A stretch of DNA of 64,000 bases from Edaphobacter acidisoli (GTDB lineage Bacteria; Acidobacteriota; Terriglobia; Terriglobales; Acidobacteriaceae): NCBI RefSeq assembly GCF_014642855.1, contig NZ_BMJB01000003.1, positions 186,001-250,000 of the forward strand. The letters run 5' to 3'. Under the pieces are notes generated by a model. The model was not told the DNA's origin and did not search any database. It was given only the letters and a program-made list of their open reading frames with translations. The first letter of the stretch is position 1. The number at the start of each line of letters is the position of its first letter. Made by a program: the position numbers and the translations under genes. Shown here in pieces: positions 44,276 through 54,589 of this stretch.

Positions 44276-44344
44276 ATGGCAGTTAAGAAAGCAGCTAAGA
44301 AGGCAGCCAAGAAGCCGGCGAAGAAGGCCGCAAAGAAGAAGTAA
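44276..44344 (+). CDS. 22-residue Lys/Ala-rich histone-H1-like peptide
   Basis: ATG to TAA encodes 22 residues: MAVKKAAKKAAKKP, then AKKAAKKK. Twelve are Lys and seven Ala, in the KKAA pattern of histone-H1/Hc1 C-terminal tails and AlgP. Supporting a real gene: consensus promoter at 44184-44212, AGGGAG nine bases before the ATG, and a strong terminator 22 bases after the stop. It probably binds DNA or RNA electrostatically and may compact the nucleoid; that is inference. Too short for usual gene finders. Confidence 0.75.
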   Translation: MAVKKAAKKAAKKPAKKAAKKK

Positions 44345-44365
44345 TCTAAACCTAAACGCAAAACG

Positions 44366-44403
44366 GAACGGGGGGCGCGGCAAACGCCCCCCGTTCTATT
44401 TTG
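44366..44403. terminator. Strong bidirectional terminator
   Basis: GAACGGGGGGCG (44366-44377), seven-base loop, CGCCCCCCGTTC (44385-44396): twelve perfect pairs, followed by TATTTT. The minus strand has CGTTTTG after the stem. It ends the Lys/Ala mini-gene and the convergent coiled-coil gene. Confidence 0.93.
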
Positions 44404-44419
44404 TCCAGTATTAACGCGG

Positions 44420-45238
44420 CTATTGTGCGGGTGTGTTCTTCGGAGTGGAGAGATAGCCCGACACCGTGTTCTTCTCAATCGAGTTGACGACGATCTCATA
44501 CAGCACCGGATCCTTGCCCGTGTAGAACTGCACCGGCTCATCCAGCCCCTTGTCTTTCTTCTCAATGTTGCGGTCGTCCGCACTGACCATCATCGTGTAC
44601 TTCGAGTGCTTCACGTCCGCCTTCTTCAACTGGAGCTTGATCGACGAGAGCAGCGTCGGCTTCTGCCCCTTACGCAGGGTGAACTCGAAGTAGTTCCGGT
44701 CGCCTTTGTGCTTCAGTATCTCCAGCTCGGAGTGATTGGTGGCGATCAAGCCGCTCATCACACCGGCATCGCCCATCACCCGGTTCAGTTGCGTCTTCGT
44801 CGCTTCAAGATCACTCTTCGTATTCGCAACGTCTGTCTTTACGCCACCCACGTCCGTCTTCACCGAAGCCACATCGGTCGAAACCGCGCCTACCTGCTTC
44901 GTAGTCGCCGCCTGCTCGGCCTCAAGCCTTGTCGTGGCCGCACGCTGCGAGGCCAGAATGCTCTCGGCGCGAGCCTCCAACTGCTTCTGCGTCATGCCGA
45001 CACTCTGTCCCAGCGTCTCGCTGGTCGCACGCAGCCGCGCATTGGTCGCATCCAGTTGAGCGGCCAGGTCCGCATTCTTCTGGTCGGCGGTCTTCAATTG
45101 CTGGTCCGCAGCCGCAAGGTGGTTGGAAAGTCCATAGCACCACACCAGCGCCCCCAGAGCAGCCAGCAGCGCCACCACGACGATGGCCATAAACGCGCCC
45201 GACATAGAGCGCTCAGCCACGTATCCCTCTTCGCTCAT
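44420..45238 (-). CDS. Membrane-anchored coiled-coil protein of unknown function
   Basis: 272 residues from ATG 45238, with GGAGGT five bases upstream. A cytosolic N-terminus, one transmembrane helix (about 13-36, FMAIVVVALLAALGALVWCYG), a long coiled coil (about 45-165) with TDVASVKTDVGGVKTDVANT repeats of seven residues, and a C-terminal beta-rich domain (YFEFTLRKGQKPTLLSSIKL, YEIVVNSIEKNTVSGYLS). No family name. It is probably a periplasmic-facing structural or envelope protein. Confidence 0.75.
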   Translation of the reverse strand: MSEEGYVAERSMSGAFMAIVVVALLAALGALVWCYGLSNHLAAADQQLKTADQKNADLAAQLDATNARLRATSETLGQSVGMTQKQLEARAESILASQRAATTRLEAEQAATTKQVGAVSTDVASVKTDVGGVKTDVANTKSDLEATKTQLNRVMGDAGVMSGLIATNHSELEILKHKGDRNYFEFTLRKGQKPTLLSSIKLQLKKADVKHSKYTMMVSADDRNIEKKDKGLDEPVQFYTGKDPVLYEIVVNSIEKNTVSGYLSTPKNTPAQ

Positions 45239-45324
45239 CGCACACCTCCTCAAAAAAACGCTGTAGCCTGCCGTTCGCGTCCGGCAGAACTTCATCCCCA
45301 AACTATACCTGCTTCCCGGCCAAC

Positions 45325-45330
45325 TACACT
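45325..45330 (+). promoter_or_regulatory. -10 hexamer TACACT of leaderless thiO
   Basis: TACACT, GGTCTT, then ATG 45337; no Shine-Dalgarno. Confidence 0.5.
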
Positions 45331-45336
45331 GGTCTT

Positions 45337-46377
45337 ATGCAACATTCTGACATCTGCATTGCTGGCGCAGGCATCATCGGTCTTTCGCTTGCGCTCGAGC
45401 TGCACCATCGCGGAGCGCGCATCACCGTTCTCGAACAAGCCATGCCACTCGGCGAAGCCTCCACCGCAGCCGCAGGAATGCTCGCCGCAGCCGACCCCGA
45501 CAACCCGCCCGCGCTGCGCCCTCTCTCTGACCTAAGCATCTCGCTATACCCCTCGTATCTAACCCGTCTGCGCGATCTCTCCGGCCTCGAAGTGCCACTT
45601 CATACCAGCCGCGCGCTCCAGGCGCTGCCCGAGCACATGGCAGAGACGAGCGCAGTGCTCAGCGCCGACGCTCTCCGCCAAATCCTCCCCCAACTCACTC
45701 CCGGCAACCGTCGCTTCGTCCTGCTCGACGAGCACAGCCTCGATCCGCGCCAGCTGGCCACGGCACTTCTGGCCGCCGTCCGGGCGACCACAATCGAACT
45801 ACGCACTCAGACGAAGTTCCTCTCCGCAAAATCCTCAGGCGACGCCGTAGAAATCCAGACCGCGGCAGGCACCGTTCACGCGTCACAGTTCGTCGACTGC
45901 ACCGGCGCCTGGTCCACCCAGACAGCCCCCAAAAAAGGACAGATGCTCGCCGTCGCGCTTCCTGCATCCCTGCCGCTCGCCACCGTCGTTCGCACGCCTG
46001 ACATCTATATAGTTCCCCGAGCCGCTGGCCCCAAGCCGACACGAGCCATTATCGGAGCCACAGTAGAGGACGCCGGCTTCGACAAGACCGTCCACCCAGC
46101 CGACATCGCGCGTCTCAAAGCCCAGGCCACCAGCCTGCTGCCACAATTGGCCGATGCAACCCTCCTCGAAAGCTGGGCCGGACTACGTCCCGTAACGGCG
46201 GACCATCTGCCGCTGCTAGGCGCAACCCCCAGCCGTACCAATCACTTCATCGCTGCCGGACACTACCGCAACGGCATCCTGCTGGCCCCTGCAACCGCCC
46301 ACGTCATGGCGCAGCTGCTCACTGGAGAAACCCCCGCCATCAGTCTTAGCCCTTATTCCCCCTCTCGCGTCTTATAA
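45337..46377 (+). CDS. Glycine oxidase ThiO-like FAD enzyme
   Basis: 346 residues of the DAO family. FAD motif DICIAGAGIIGLSLALELHH, then ARITVLEQAMPLGEASTAAA (typical ThiO). The C-terminal part has AIIGATVEDAGFDKTV and LLESWAGLRPVTADHLPLLG, GHYRNGILLAPATAHVMAQL, characteristic of ThiO. It makes iminoglycine for the thiazole of thiamine; D-amino-acid oxidase activity is an alternative. No thi genes are adjacent and no TPP riboswitch was seen. Confidence 0.88.
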   Translation: MQHSDICIAGAGIIGLSLALELHHRGARITVLEQAMPLGEASTAAAGMLAAADPDNPPALRPLSDLSISLYPSYLTRLRDLSGLEVPLHTSRALQALPEHMAETSAVLSADALRQILPQLTPGNRRFVLLDEHSLDPRQLATALLAAVRATTIELRTQTKFLSAKSSGDAVEIQTAAGTVHASQFVDCTGAWSTQTAPKKGQMLAVALPASLPLATVVRTPDIYIVPRAAGPKPTRAIIGATVEDAGFDKTVHPADIARLKAQATSLLPQLADATLLESWAGLRPVTADHLPLLGATPSRTNHFIAAGHYRNGILLAPATAHVMAQLLTGETPAISLSPYSPSRVL

Positions 46378-46448
46378 ATTGAGAGGTCGAAAAGCATTAA
46401 ACACGCGCCGAAAGCCGCACCATTTTGCCGATATTCGCGCAACTCGCC

Positions 46449-46478
46449 GTGACAACGCTTTCCGCGCTGCGCTATAAA
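46449..46478 (+). promoter_or_regulatory. Promoter of the citrate synthase gene
   Basis: GTGACA (46449-46454), 18-base spacer, TATAAA (46473-46478). A leader of about 25 bases with GGAGA precedes ATG 46511. Confidence 0.55.
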
Positions 46479-46510
46479 CGAAGTACCTGCTTTTACTGGA
46501 GAAACTGCTC

Positions 46511-47644
<1,134 letters not shown>

Positions 47645-47696
47645 GCCGAGCTTCTTTCGAACACATCAGTTTCTGTTCAGAATCGGCATCGCCATC

Positions 47697-47729
47697 AAAA
47701 AGGGAGCGGCTTCCAGGCCGCTCCCTTTT
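47697..47729. terminator. Bidirectional intrinsic terminator
   Basis: AAAAAGGGAGCGGC (47697-47710), loop TTCCAG, GCCGCTCCCTTTT (47717-47729). It lies 53 bases after the citrate synthase stop. Confidence 0.92.
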
Positions 47730-47813
47730 GCATTTCTCTGATCAACAGTTTTTTTCATCTCCGGAAAGCGATTGATAGCGCTTGAAAACCTCGATTGCAT
47801 AGAGGGCATCCTA

Positions 47814-47839
47814 GCGATTGAACCACCTAACTCAATCGC
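47814..47839. promoter_or_regulatory. Inverted repeat GCGATTGA/TCAATCGC before a methyltransferase gene
   Basis: Perfect 8-bp arms (47814-47821 and 47832-47839) with a ten-base centre, in the otherwise featureless gap 47730-47977. A further GCGATTGA occurs at 47768-47775. Possibly a regulator site; no partner identified. Confidence 0.3.
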
Positions 47840-47977
47840 TCTCGCCAGTTGGGGCGAAAGACAAGTGATTGCCGTCCTATGGACAATCCATGTGGTTTGT
47901 ACGTCAACCTGGAATCTGGGCTGTTGTAATCACCCGTCTTGTTGTTTCTTTGTTGTTTTATTTTTCGAGAGTGCAGA

Positions 47978-48715
47978 ATGATTGAATACGAATCGCTTGC
48001 TGGAGTTCTCACTCCGCATGTAGATCGTCCGTGCGCAGAAGCTGCCTATCGGAATCTCCTGTTTTCGCTCGTTGACAGGGAAACCGCGTGGCTGGACTTG
48101 GGATGCGGACGCTTCCTCATTCGAGAATGGCTGCCCGACGCGCAAACAGCACAGATGCAATTCAGTCGTGTCTGCAAACGTATCGTCGGGATTGACCTCG
48201 AAGAGAAAGATTTAGAACTGAACCCGTACATCCACGAGGCGTGTGTTGGCAGCATTGAGCGGCTGCCCTTTCCAGACAGCTCCTTCAACCTGATCACTGC
48301 TCAAATGGTCATCGAACATCTCGCCAACCCATCCGAAGTAGTCGGGGAGTGTGCGCGAGTGTTGGCTCCAGGCGGAGCTTTTCTCGCTTTGACCCCCAAC
48401 CTGAAGAATCTTCTGGTTGCTGCAGCAAGCGGCATCCCCAATGCCATCAAGCGAGCCTTCACATGGCGGGCTCAGTCTCGCGACCCCCATGACATCTTTC
48501 CGACGCACTATCGAATGAACACGTCCGCCACTCTCGAAAAAACGCTTGCCAACGCAGGCATGCAGGTCGAATTCATCGAATACATCAACGGCTCGCCCGA
48601 CCTCGCCTTCGTCCCTGTTCTCAACAAGATCGAGCAACTGATCCGAGCCATGCAACCGGAGACCTTCCGCAGCGATCTCCTCGTCCTCGCAAGAAAGCCC
48701 TTCACCCACGCCTGA
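47978..48715 (+). CDS. Class I SAM-dependent methyltransferase, compositionally distinct
   Basis: 245 residues from ATG 47978. Motifs are WLDLGCGRFLIREWLPD (SAM), IVGIDLEEKDLELN, GSIERLPFPDSSFNLITAQM and VIEHLANPSEVVGECARVLA, as in Methyltransf_11/quinone-like or sugar methyltransferases. The gene and its 250-base upstream region are clearly more AT-rich than the neighbours, suggesting acquisition. The target is unknown. Confidence 0.85.
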   Translation: MIEYESLAGVLTPHVDRPCAEAAYRNLLFSLVDRETAWLDLGCGRFLIREWLPDAQTAQMQFSRVCKRIVGIDLEEKDLELNPYIHEACVGSIERLPFPDSSFNLITAQMVIEHLANPSEVVGECARVLAPGGAFLALTPNLKNLLVAAASGIPNAIKRAFTWRAQSRDPHDIFPTHYRMNTSATLEKTLANAGMQVEFIEYINGSPDLAFVPVLNKIEQLIRAMQPETFRSDLLVLARKPFTHA

Positions 48716-48747
48716 TACCGTTTCCACGACCGCACCAGCCACAGCGG

Positions 48748-48753
48748 TAAAAT
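48748..48753 (+). promoter_or_regulatory. -10 hexamer TAAAAT of leaderless cysteine desulfurase gene
   Basis: TAAAAT, GAAGCT, then GTG 48760; no Shine-Dalgarno. Confidence 0.55.
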
Positions 48754-48759
48754 GAAGCT

Positions 48760-49953
48760 GTGCGCAGGATTTACATGGACGCGAACGCCACCACGCCTCT
48801 CCTGCCAGAGGTATTCGAGGCCATGCGTCCCTTCTACATGGAGCACTACGGCAACGCCAGCTCCATCCACCAGCAGGGCCAGCAAGCCCGCGCCGCCGTC
48901 GACCAGGCCCGCGACTCCATCGCCCGCCTCCTGCGCTGCCGCGCCTCCGAAATTGTCTTCACCTCCGGCGGCACTGAGAGCGACAACCTCGCACTCTTCG
49001 GCACGCTCAAAACCACCAACGGCGAAAAATCACATCTCATTACCACCAGCATCGAGCATCACGCCGTCCTGCACGCCGCCGAGGCGCTCGAAAAACAGAA
49101 CGTCGAAGTCACATTCCTGCCCTGCACCGCACAAGGCCTCATCGAGCCAGCCGCGCTCGCCGCAGCAATCCGCCCCAACACGCGCCTCGTCAGTGTGATG
49201 TTTGCCAACAATGAGACCGGCGTCATCCAGCCCATCGCCGAGTTGGCCGCCATCGCCCACCAGACCGGAGCGCTCTTCCACACCGACGCCGTCCAGGCTG
49301 CAGGCAAGCTGCCCATCGACCTCAGCCCGAAAGGGCCGCTCAAGGACGTGGACCTCGCCACCATCTCCGGCCACAAGATCCACGCGCCCAAGGGCATCGG
49401 CGCGCTCTTCGTGCGGCGCAGCGTGCGCCTCGCGCCCATGATGCACGGTGGCATGCACGAGCGCCAGCGTCGCGCCGGCACGGAAAACGTCGCCGGAATC
49501 GTCGGCCTCGGCAAAGCCGCCGAGCTCGCACTGCAGTGGCTCGCAACAGACGGTCCGGCAAAGCTGGCCCCACTACGCGACCGCCTCGAACAAGGCATCC
49601 TCGCTGAAGTTGAAGAAGCAGGCATCAACGGAGCAGGCGCACCGCGCGTCGCCAACACGGCCAACCTCTACTTCGACCACGTCGAAGCCGAAGCGCTCGT
49701 CATCGCGCTCGACCTCAAGGGCCTCTCGGTCAGCGGAGGCGCCGCCTGCCAGTCCGGCGCAACCGAGCCCTCACACGTCCTCACGGCAATGGGCCTCAGC
49801 CCGGCCCGCGCCCGCGCCAGCATCCGCTTCTCGCTCTCGAAACTGACAACGGACGATGAGGTAGACGAAGCACTCAAGCTCGTCCCGGCAGCCGTTGCCC
49901 GCCTGCGCGAGCTCTCACCCACGTACAAGGCGGCAATCGCGGCTACGCTATAA
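48760..49953 (+). CDS. Cysteine desulfurase (IscS/NifS type)
   Basis: A 397-residue PLP enzyme taking sulfur from cysteine for Fe-S clusters or tRNA thiolation. Motifs are MDANATTPLLPEVFEAM, TSGGTESDNLALFG, HTDAVQAAGKLPIDL (cofactor Asp/His), TISGHKIHAPKGIGALF (Schiff-base Lys) and LSVSGGAACQSGATEPSHVL (catalytic Cys loop). GTG start, with TAAAAT six bases upstream. No iscU or mnmA adjacent. Its 3' end lies 3 bases from the convergent APC permease. Confidence 0.95.
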   Translation: MRRIYMDANATTPLLPEVFEAMRPFYMEHYGNASSIHQQGQQARAAVDQARDSIARLLRCRASEIVFTSGGTESDNLALFGTLKTTNGEKSHLITTSIEHHAVLHAAEALEKQNVEVTFLPCTAQGLIEPAALAAAIRPNTRLVSVMFANNETGVIQPIAELAAIAHQTGALFHTDAVQAAGKLPIDLSPKGPLKDVDLATISGHKIHAPKGIGALFVRRSVRLAPMMHGGMHERQRRAGTENVAGIVGLGKAAELALQWLATDGPAKLAPLRDRLEQGILAEVEEAGINGAGAPRVANTANLYFDHVEAEALVIALDLKGLSVSGGAACQSGATEPSHVLTAMGLSPARARASIRFSLSKLTTDDEVDEALKLVPAAVARLRELSPTYKAAIAATL

Positions 49954-49956
49954 GCC

Positions 49957-51831
49957 TCACAGATACCAGGGAATATTCACCACCACAATCCTCTGGTTGC
50001 CCCTGAGCAGCAGCAGCAGCTTCAGCAACTGCACGCGCTGATTGTGCAGCGCATTCTCCCACCAGTGCCGCACCACCAGCTCCGGCAGCAGCACAGCGAT
50101 CTTGCGGCCAGGATTCTCTTTCTCCAACTCAAGGATGTAATCCATCAGCGGATGGATCACAAACCTGTACTGTGACCGGATCACCTTCAGCTCCGGCTCC
50201 TTCAAATGCGCCGCCCGTATCGGCGCAAGCACATGGTCTTCCCAAACCTCATCCAGGTGTCCATCCTCATCATCGGTATGGACGTGCACCACCTTGATCT
50301 GCTTTGAGAGCAACAGCCCAAACCGCATCGCCTTCTCCGTAATGCGGTCCCACCTCGCCATCGGAATCACCACAATCGGTTCTTCCAGGTTCACCAGGTT
50401 CAGCGGAGTAATCTCTTTCATCTCACGCTTCACGCGCGTGTAGTGGTGCTTCACCGCCATCATGATCAGAATCATCGTTGGGATCAGCAGCACCGTAACC
50501 CACGCGCCATCATGAAACTTCGCGGTAGCCACCACAAGCGTCGTAATGCCTGTGGCAACCGCACCAATACCATTGACGAACATGTGCCACCAATGCCGCC
50601 GGATGCCACCCTCTTCCTTCTTCCAGTGCATCACCATGCCGGCCTGAGAAAGCGTGAACGCCAGAAACGCGCCAATGGCATACAGCGGAATCAGCCGGTC
50701 GGTGATGCCTCCAAACAGGATCAGAATCACCGCCGTGAATCCAGTCAGGGCATAGACACCGTGCGAGTAGAGCAACCGCCGTCCACGCAGGATGAACACA
50801 TGCGGTAGAAAATCATGCTGAGCAATCGCGCGTGTCAGTCGCGGAAAATCGGCAAAGGCCGTATTCGCGCTCAAAGACAGCGCAGCCAGCACCGAAGCGC
50901 TCGTCAGGTAGTAGAACCACCCACGTCCAAACACCGCCGCCGTCAAAATACTCACGACGCTCTGATAGTGCTCCGCATTGGGGTCCATCGCCGTAATGCC
51001 GTACGCGCGCGAAAGCCACGCAATCCCGAACAGCAACACCATCAGGATGCCGATAATGATCGTCAGTGCGGTCTGCGCTCTCCTGGTACGGTTCGGCTCG
51101 CGAAACGCCATCACTCCGTTCGAGACCGCCTCGACGCCAGTCATCGCCGCGCACCCACTCGAGAATGTCTTCAAGAGCAACCACAAGGTCAGATACTTCA
51201 CCGTCGTCGGAACGGCAGGAGGAAGCGATGTCACCGCCACCGGGTGTCCGCCAGAATGGAGGGTCTTGAAGACGCCTACTCCAATCACCGTCAGCAATGT
51301 GGCCACAAACAAAAAGGTCGGCACGATGAATGCCGCCCCTGTATCTTTCACACCCCTCAAATTCACGATCACTAAGATCGTAAGGATGACTAAACAGATA
51401 AGTAATGTGTGCGGCAACAAACTCGGTATCGCGCCCGTGAGCGCCTCGACACCTGCTGAAATACCTACCGCCGCCGTCAGAATGTAGTCGATCATCAGCG
51501 CCGCTGCGGCCAGTAGTCCCGGAAACGTCCCCAGGTTCTCCGTCGCCACCGTGTACGAACCGCCGCCATGCGGATACGCCGCAATCGTCTGCCGATAGCT
51601 GAAAAACACAATCGCCAACAGAATCAGGATCGCCGTAATGACCGGAACGATGTGTTGCAGTCCCGCGACGCCCAACGGAATCAGCAGCGTCATCGCCGCT
51701 TCCGGGCCGTATGCAGCGCTGGTCAGTGCATCAAGTCCGAAGATGGGGATGCCGGCAGCAACACCAATCTGCTCAGCCCGCTCTTCACTTGTCGCGAGGG
51801 GTTTTCCTAGAATCGAATCTGTCAGGGACAT
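49957..51831 (-). CDS. APC-superfamily amino acid permease with C-terminal soluble domain
   Basis: 624 residues, about twelve helices. IFGLDALTSAAYGPEAAMTL is the APC substrate-binding helix 1; AYPHGGGSYTVATENLG, SGCAAMTGVEAVSNGVMAFR and ANTAFADFPRLTRAIAQHDF follow. The last ~150 residues form a cytosolic domain with VIPMARWDRITEKAMRFGLL, like the UspA-like C-terminal part of the KUP/APC-like transporters seen in Actinobacteria and Acidobacteria. TAATAT lies nine bases before the ATG. The substrate is unknown. Confidence 0.9.
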   Translation of the reverse strand: MSLTDSILGKPLATSEERAEQIGVAAGIPIFGLDALTSAAYGPEAAMTLLIPLGVAGLQHIVPVITAILILLAIVFFSYRQTIAAYPHGGGSYTVATENLGTFPGLLAAAALMIDYILTAAVGISAGVEALTGAIPSLLPHTLLICLVILTILVIVNLRGVKDTGAAFIVPTFLFVATLLTVIGVGVFKTLHSGGHPVAVTSLPPAVPTTVKYLTLWLLLKTFSSGCAAMTGVEAVSNGVMAFREPNRTRRAQTALTIIIGILMVLLFGIAWLSRAYGITAMDPNAEHYQSVVSILTAAVFGRGWFYYLTSASVLAALSLSANTAFADFPRLTRAIAQHDFLPHVFILRGRRLLYSHGVYALTGFTAVILILFGGITDRLIPLYAIGAFLAFTLSQAGMVMHWKKEEGGIRRHWWHMFVNGIGAVATGITTLVVATAKFHDGAWVTVLLIPTMILIMMAVKHHYTRVKREMKEITPLNLVNLEEPIVVIPMARWDRITEKAMRFGLLLSKQIKVVHVHTDDEDGHLDEVWEDHVLAPIRAAHLKEPELKVIRSQYRFVIHPLMDYILELEKENPGRKIAVLLPELVVRHWWENALHNQRVQLLKLLLLLRGNQRIVVVNIPWYL

Positions 51832-51901
51832 GCTTCATAGATATTACTGCCTTTGTCAACCGGCTCCTTACTTTTCTTAGGGTTTCGTTCTTTCTGCGCC
51901 C

Positions 51902-51907
51902 TATAAT
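51902..51907 (+). promoter_or_regulatory. -10 hexamer TATAAT before glutathione peroxidase
   Basis: Perfect TATAAT, giving a leader of about 25 bases before ATG 51939. Partner -35 not obvious. Confidence 0.5.
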
Positions 51908-51938
51908 TAAGCAAACGAAATCCATCCAACAGGACCGT

Positions 51939-52505
51939 ATGCCTACCTCCATCTACGACATCCCCGTCCATCGCATCACCGGCGAAGCCACCACACTTGA
52001 ACCCTTCCGTGGCAAGGCCATGTTCATCGTCAACGTCGCCAGTCAGTGCGGACTCACGCCGCAGTACGACGCTCTTGAAAAGCTCTACACCCGCTTCAAA
52101 GACTCCGGCCTAGCCGTCCTCGGCTTTCCCGCCAACGACTTCGGCTCGCAGGAGCCTGGCTCAAACGAAGAGATCAGTTCATTCTGCCGCACCAACTACA
52201 GCGTCGACTTCCCCATGTTCTCGAAGATCGCAGTCACCGGCGCGGCCACGCATCCGCTCTACCAGGCGCTCATCGCTGCACAGCCCACAGCCACCGGCCC
52301 CACGCGCCAGAGCTTCCGCGAGCGCCTCAACGGGTTCCTCGCCAGCAAGCACAACTCCGCCACCAATCCCGAGCCTGGCATCCTCTGGAACTTCGAGAAG
52401 TTCCTCATCGACCGCAACGGCAACGTCGCCGCGCGCTTCTCACCCGAAGTTACGCCCGACGATCCTGCCGTCGTCTCCGCCATCGAGTCCGCGCTCAAAG
52501 CCTGA
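51939..52505 (+). CDS. Glutathione peroxidase-family thiol peroxidase (Cys type)
   Basis: 188 residues from ATG 51939. The peroxidatic residue is C37, not selenocysteine (NVASQCGLTPQYDALEKLY); other motifs are VLGFPANDFGSQEPGSNEEI, FCRTNY and LWNFEKFLIDRNGNVAARF. Bacterial Cys-type members usually use thioredoxin. It reduces peroxides in the cytosol. No Shine-Dalgarno is strong; CCAACAGGACC precedes the ATG. Confidence 0.94.
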   Translation: MPTSIYDIPVHRITGEATTLEPFRGKAMFIVNVASQCGLTPQYDALEKLYTRFKDSGLAVLGFPANDFGSQEPGSNEEISSFCRTNYSVDFPMFSKIAVTGAATHPLYQALIAAQPTATGPTRQSFRERLNGFLASKHNSATNPEPGILWNFEKFLIDRNGNVAARFSPEVTPDDPAVVSAIESALKA

Positions 52506-52645
52506 CAAGAGCCTGAAACTTGCACGAACAATCAAATACCGTATCTCAACGGTGCAGAGCAGCATTTGAGAGCAACCATTTTGTGGCACGGCTCATGCCG
52601 TCCCCTTAACTTGCAAACATACTCTTGCCACGAAAGAGTTCTCGA

Positions 52646-54589
52646 ATGAACAAACGTTGTTCTTTTCTAACCCTTGCTCTGCTCGCTCTCACCTCTACCG
52701 TCGCTCTCTACGCCGAGCAACCCATCCGCATCACCGCCGACCTCTCTGAAGCCCCCCGCAAGCTCTACCACGCCGAGATCGACATCCCCGTCCACGCCGG
52801 CGACCTCACGCTCACCACGCCAAAGTGGATTCCCGGCAACCATCGCCCCACCGGCCCCGTCAGCGACATCACCGGCGTCGTCTTCACCGCCAACGGCAAG
52901 CCACTCGCCTGGCGCCGCGATGACGTCGAGATGTACCAGTTCCACGTCACCATCCCCGAAGGCGTAACCACGCTGCACGCGCACCTCGACTGCATCGTCA
53001 CCTCACGCGTTACGCAAAAGTGGGCCGTGCTTGAGTGGGAAAAACTCTTGCTCTATCCCGCCGACAAGCCCGTCAAAGACATCCCCATCGAGCCCTCCGT
53101 CTCCGTCCCAGCAGGATGGGGCATCGGCACCGCGCTCACGCCCACAGGCACTGACACCAAGCCCGTTCCAGAGACAGGCGTCGACGAAGCCGACCACACC
53201 TCCACACCCGGCGCAGTCACCACGCACTACGCGGCCACCACCGTCGAGCAGCTTGAAGACTCCCCCGTCATCACCGGCGAATACTTCCACGAGCTCGCCC
53301 TCGCGCCCGATATCTCCCCCAAGCACTACATCGACGTAGTCGCCGACGAACCCTACGACTCAAATCTTCGCCCACAGCTCCTCGACGAGCTCTCCAACCT
53401 CGTCCGCGAAGCCAGCGCCGCTTACGCCTCGCACCACTACCACGTCTACCACTTCCTCCTCACGCTCTCCGACGCAACCGACGGCGAAGGCCTCGAGCAC
53501 GGCCAGTCCTCCGACAACGGCACCGACGAAAAAATCTTCTCCGATCAAGACCACCAGCTCGTCGACTCCGACCTGCTCTCGCACGAGTTCACCCACTCGT
53601 GGAACGGCAAATATCGCCGCCCCGCTCGCCTCTACCAGCCAACGTTCGAGACACCCGAACAAACCGACCTGCTCTGGGTCTACGAGGGCCTGACGGAGTA
53701 TATGGGCAATGTGCTCGCCACACGCTCTGGCCTGAAGTCGCAATCCGAGTACCGCGACATCCTCGCCATGTCCGCCGCCAATCTCGACAACAAGCCTGGC
53801 CGAGAGTGGCGCCCCACACTCGACACTGCCATCGCCGCCAGCGTCCTGCGCGAAACCAGCGCAACCTGGTCCAACTGGCGCCGCGGACAGGACTACTACC
53901 AGGAAGGCGAGCTCCTCTGGCTCGACGCCGACACGCTCATCCGCCAGCGCACCAACAACCAGAAGTCCCTCACCGACTTCCTGCACATCTTCCTCGGCAA
54001 GGGCGGAAACACCGGCCCGCTCATCGTCCCCTATGAGCTTCCCGAGATCGTCGCCGACCTGAACCAGGTCACACCCTACGACTGGGCAAAGTTCCTCCAT
54101 GACCGCATCGACAACATCAACCCACACGCCGACCTCGACGGCATCACGCGCGGCGGCTACAAGCTCGTCTACACCGCAAAGCCGAACGCATCCGAAGAGA
54201 TCATCGACAAAACCTCCAGACACCCGCGCGGAGCCAACGTCTGGTACTCGCTCGGCATCCGTGTCTCCGACTCCGGCGTCATCTCCGACGTCCGCTGGGG
54301 AGGCCCAGCCGACACCGCCAGGCTCCACCCCGGACAGAAGATCATCGCCGTCGACGGCATCATCTTCTCTTCAGGCGCGCTCAAGGCCGCCATCGATAAA
54401 GCCAAAGGCACAACCGAACCACTCCATCTCATCCTGCAAAGCGACAACTTCGTCACCCTCACCGACATCAACTACCACGACGGCCAACGCTACCCCGCCC
54501 TCGTCCGCGTAGACAGCGGCCCTGACTACCTGGACGACATCACCGCACCGCTGACCAAACCTCAACCCGGTTCGGCAGAGAGACAGTAA
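52646..54589 (+). CDS. Secreted M61-family metallopeptidase with PDZ domain
   Basis: 647 residues from ATG 52646. A signal peptide (SFLTLALLALTSTVALYAEQ) is followed by a beta-rich N-domain, then the M61 gluzincin core: HEFTHSWNGKYRRP (HExxH) with the third ligand Glu in LLWVYEGLTEYMGNVLATRS. A C-terminal PDZ domain (about 545-625) has GIRVSDSGVISDVRWGGPAD and PGQKIIAVDG. Glycyl aminopeptidase is the founding activity; periplasmic peptide processing is the likely role. Confidence 0.94.
   Translation: MNKRCSFLTLALLALTSTVALYAEQPIRITADLSEAPRKLYHAEIDIPVHAGDLTLTTPKWIPGNHRPTGPVSDITGVVFTANGKPLAWRRDDVEMYQFHVTIPEGVTTLHAHLDCIVTSRVTQKWAVLEWEKLLLYPADKPVKDIPIEPSVSVPAGWGIGTALTPTGTDTKPVPETGVDEADHTSTPGAVTTHYAATTVEQLEDSPVITGEYFHELALAPDISPKHYIDVVADEPYDSNLRPQLLDELSNLVREASAAYASHHYHVYHFLLTLSDATDGEGLEHGQSSDNGTDEKIFSDQDHQLVDSDLLSHEFTHSWNGKYRRPARLYQPTFETPEQTDLLWVYEGLTEYMGNVLATRSGLKSQSEYRDILAMSAANLDNKPGREWRPTLDTAIAASVLRETSATWSNWRRGQDYYQEGELLWLDADTLIRQRTNNQKSLTDFLHIFLGKGGNTGPLIVPYELPEIVADLNQVTPYDWAKFLHDRIDNINPHADLDGITRGGYKLVYTAKPNASEEIIDKTSRHPRGANVWYSLGIRVSDSGVISDVRWGGPADTARLHPGQKIIAVDGIIFSSGALKAAIDKAKGTTEPLHLILQSDNFVTLTDINYHDGQRYPALVRVDSGPDYLDDITAPLTKPQPGSAERQ

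Noticed and set aside
45325..45337. TPP riboswitch at the thiO-like gene
   Set aside because: The start is six bases from a -10 hexamer; no THI box is present.
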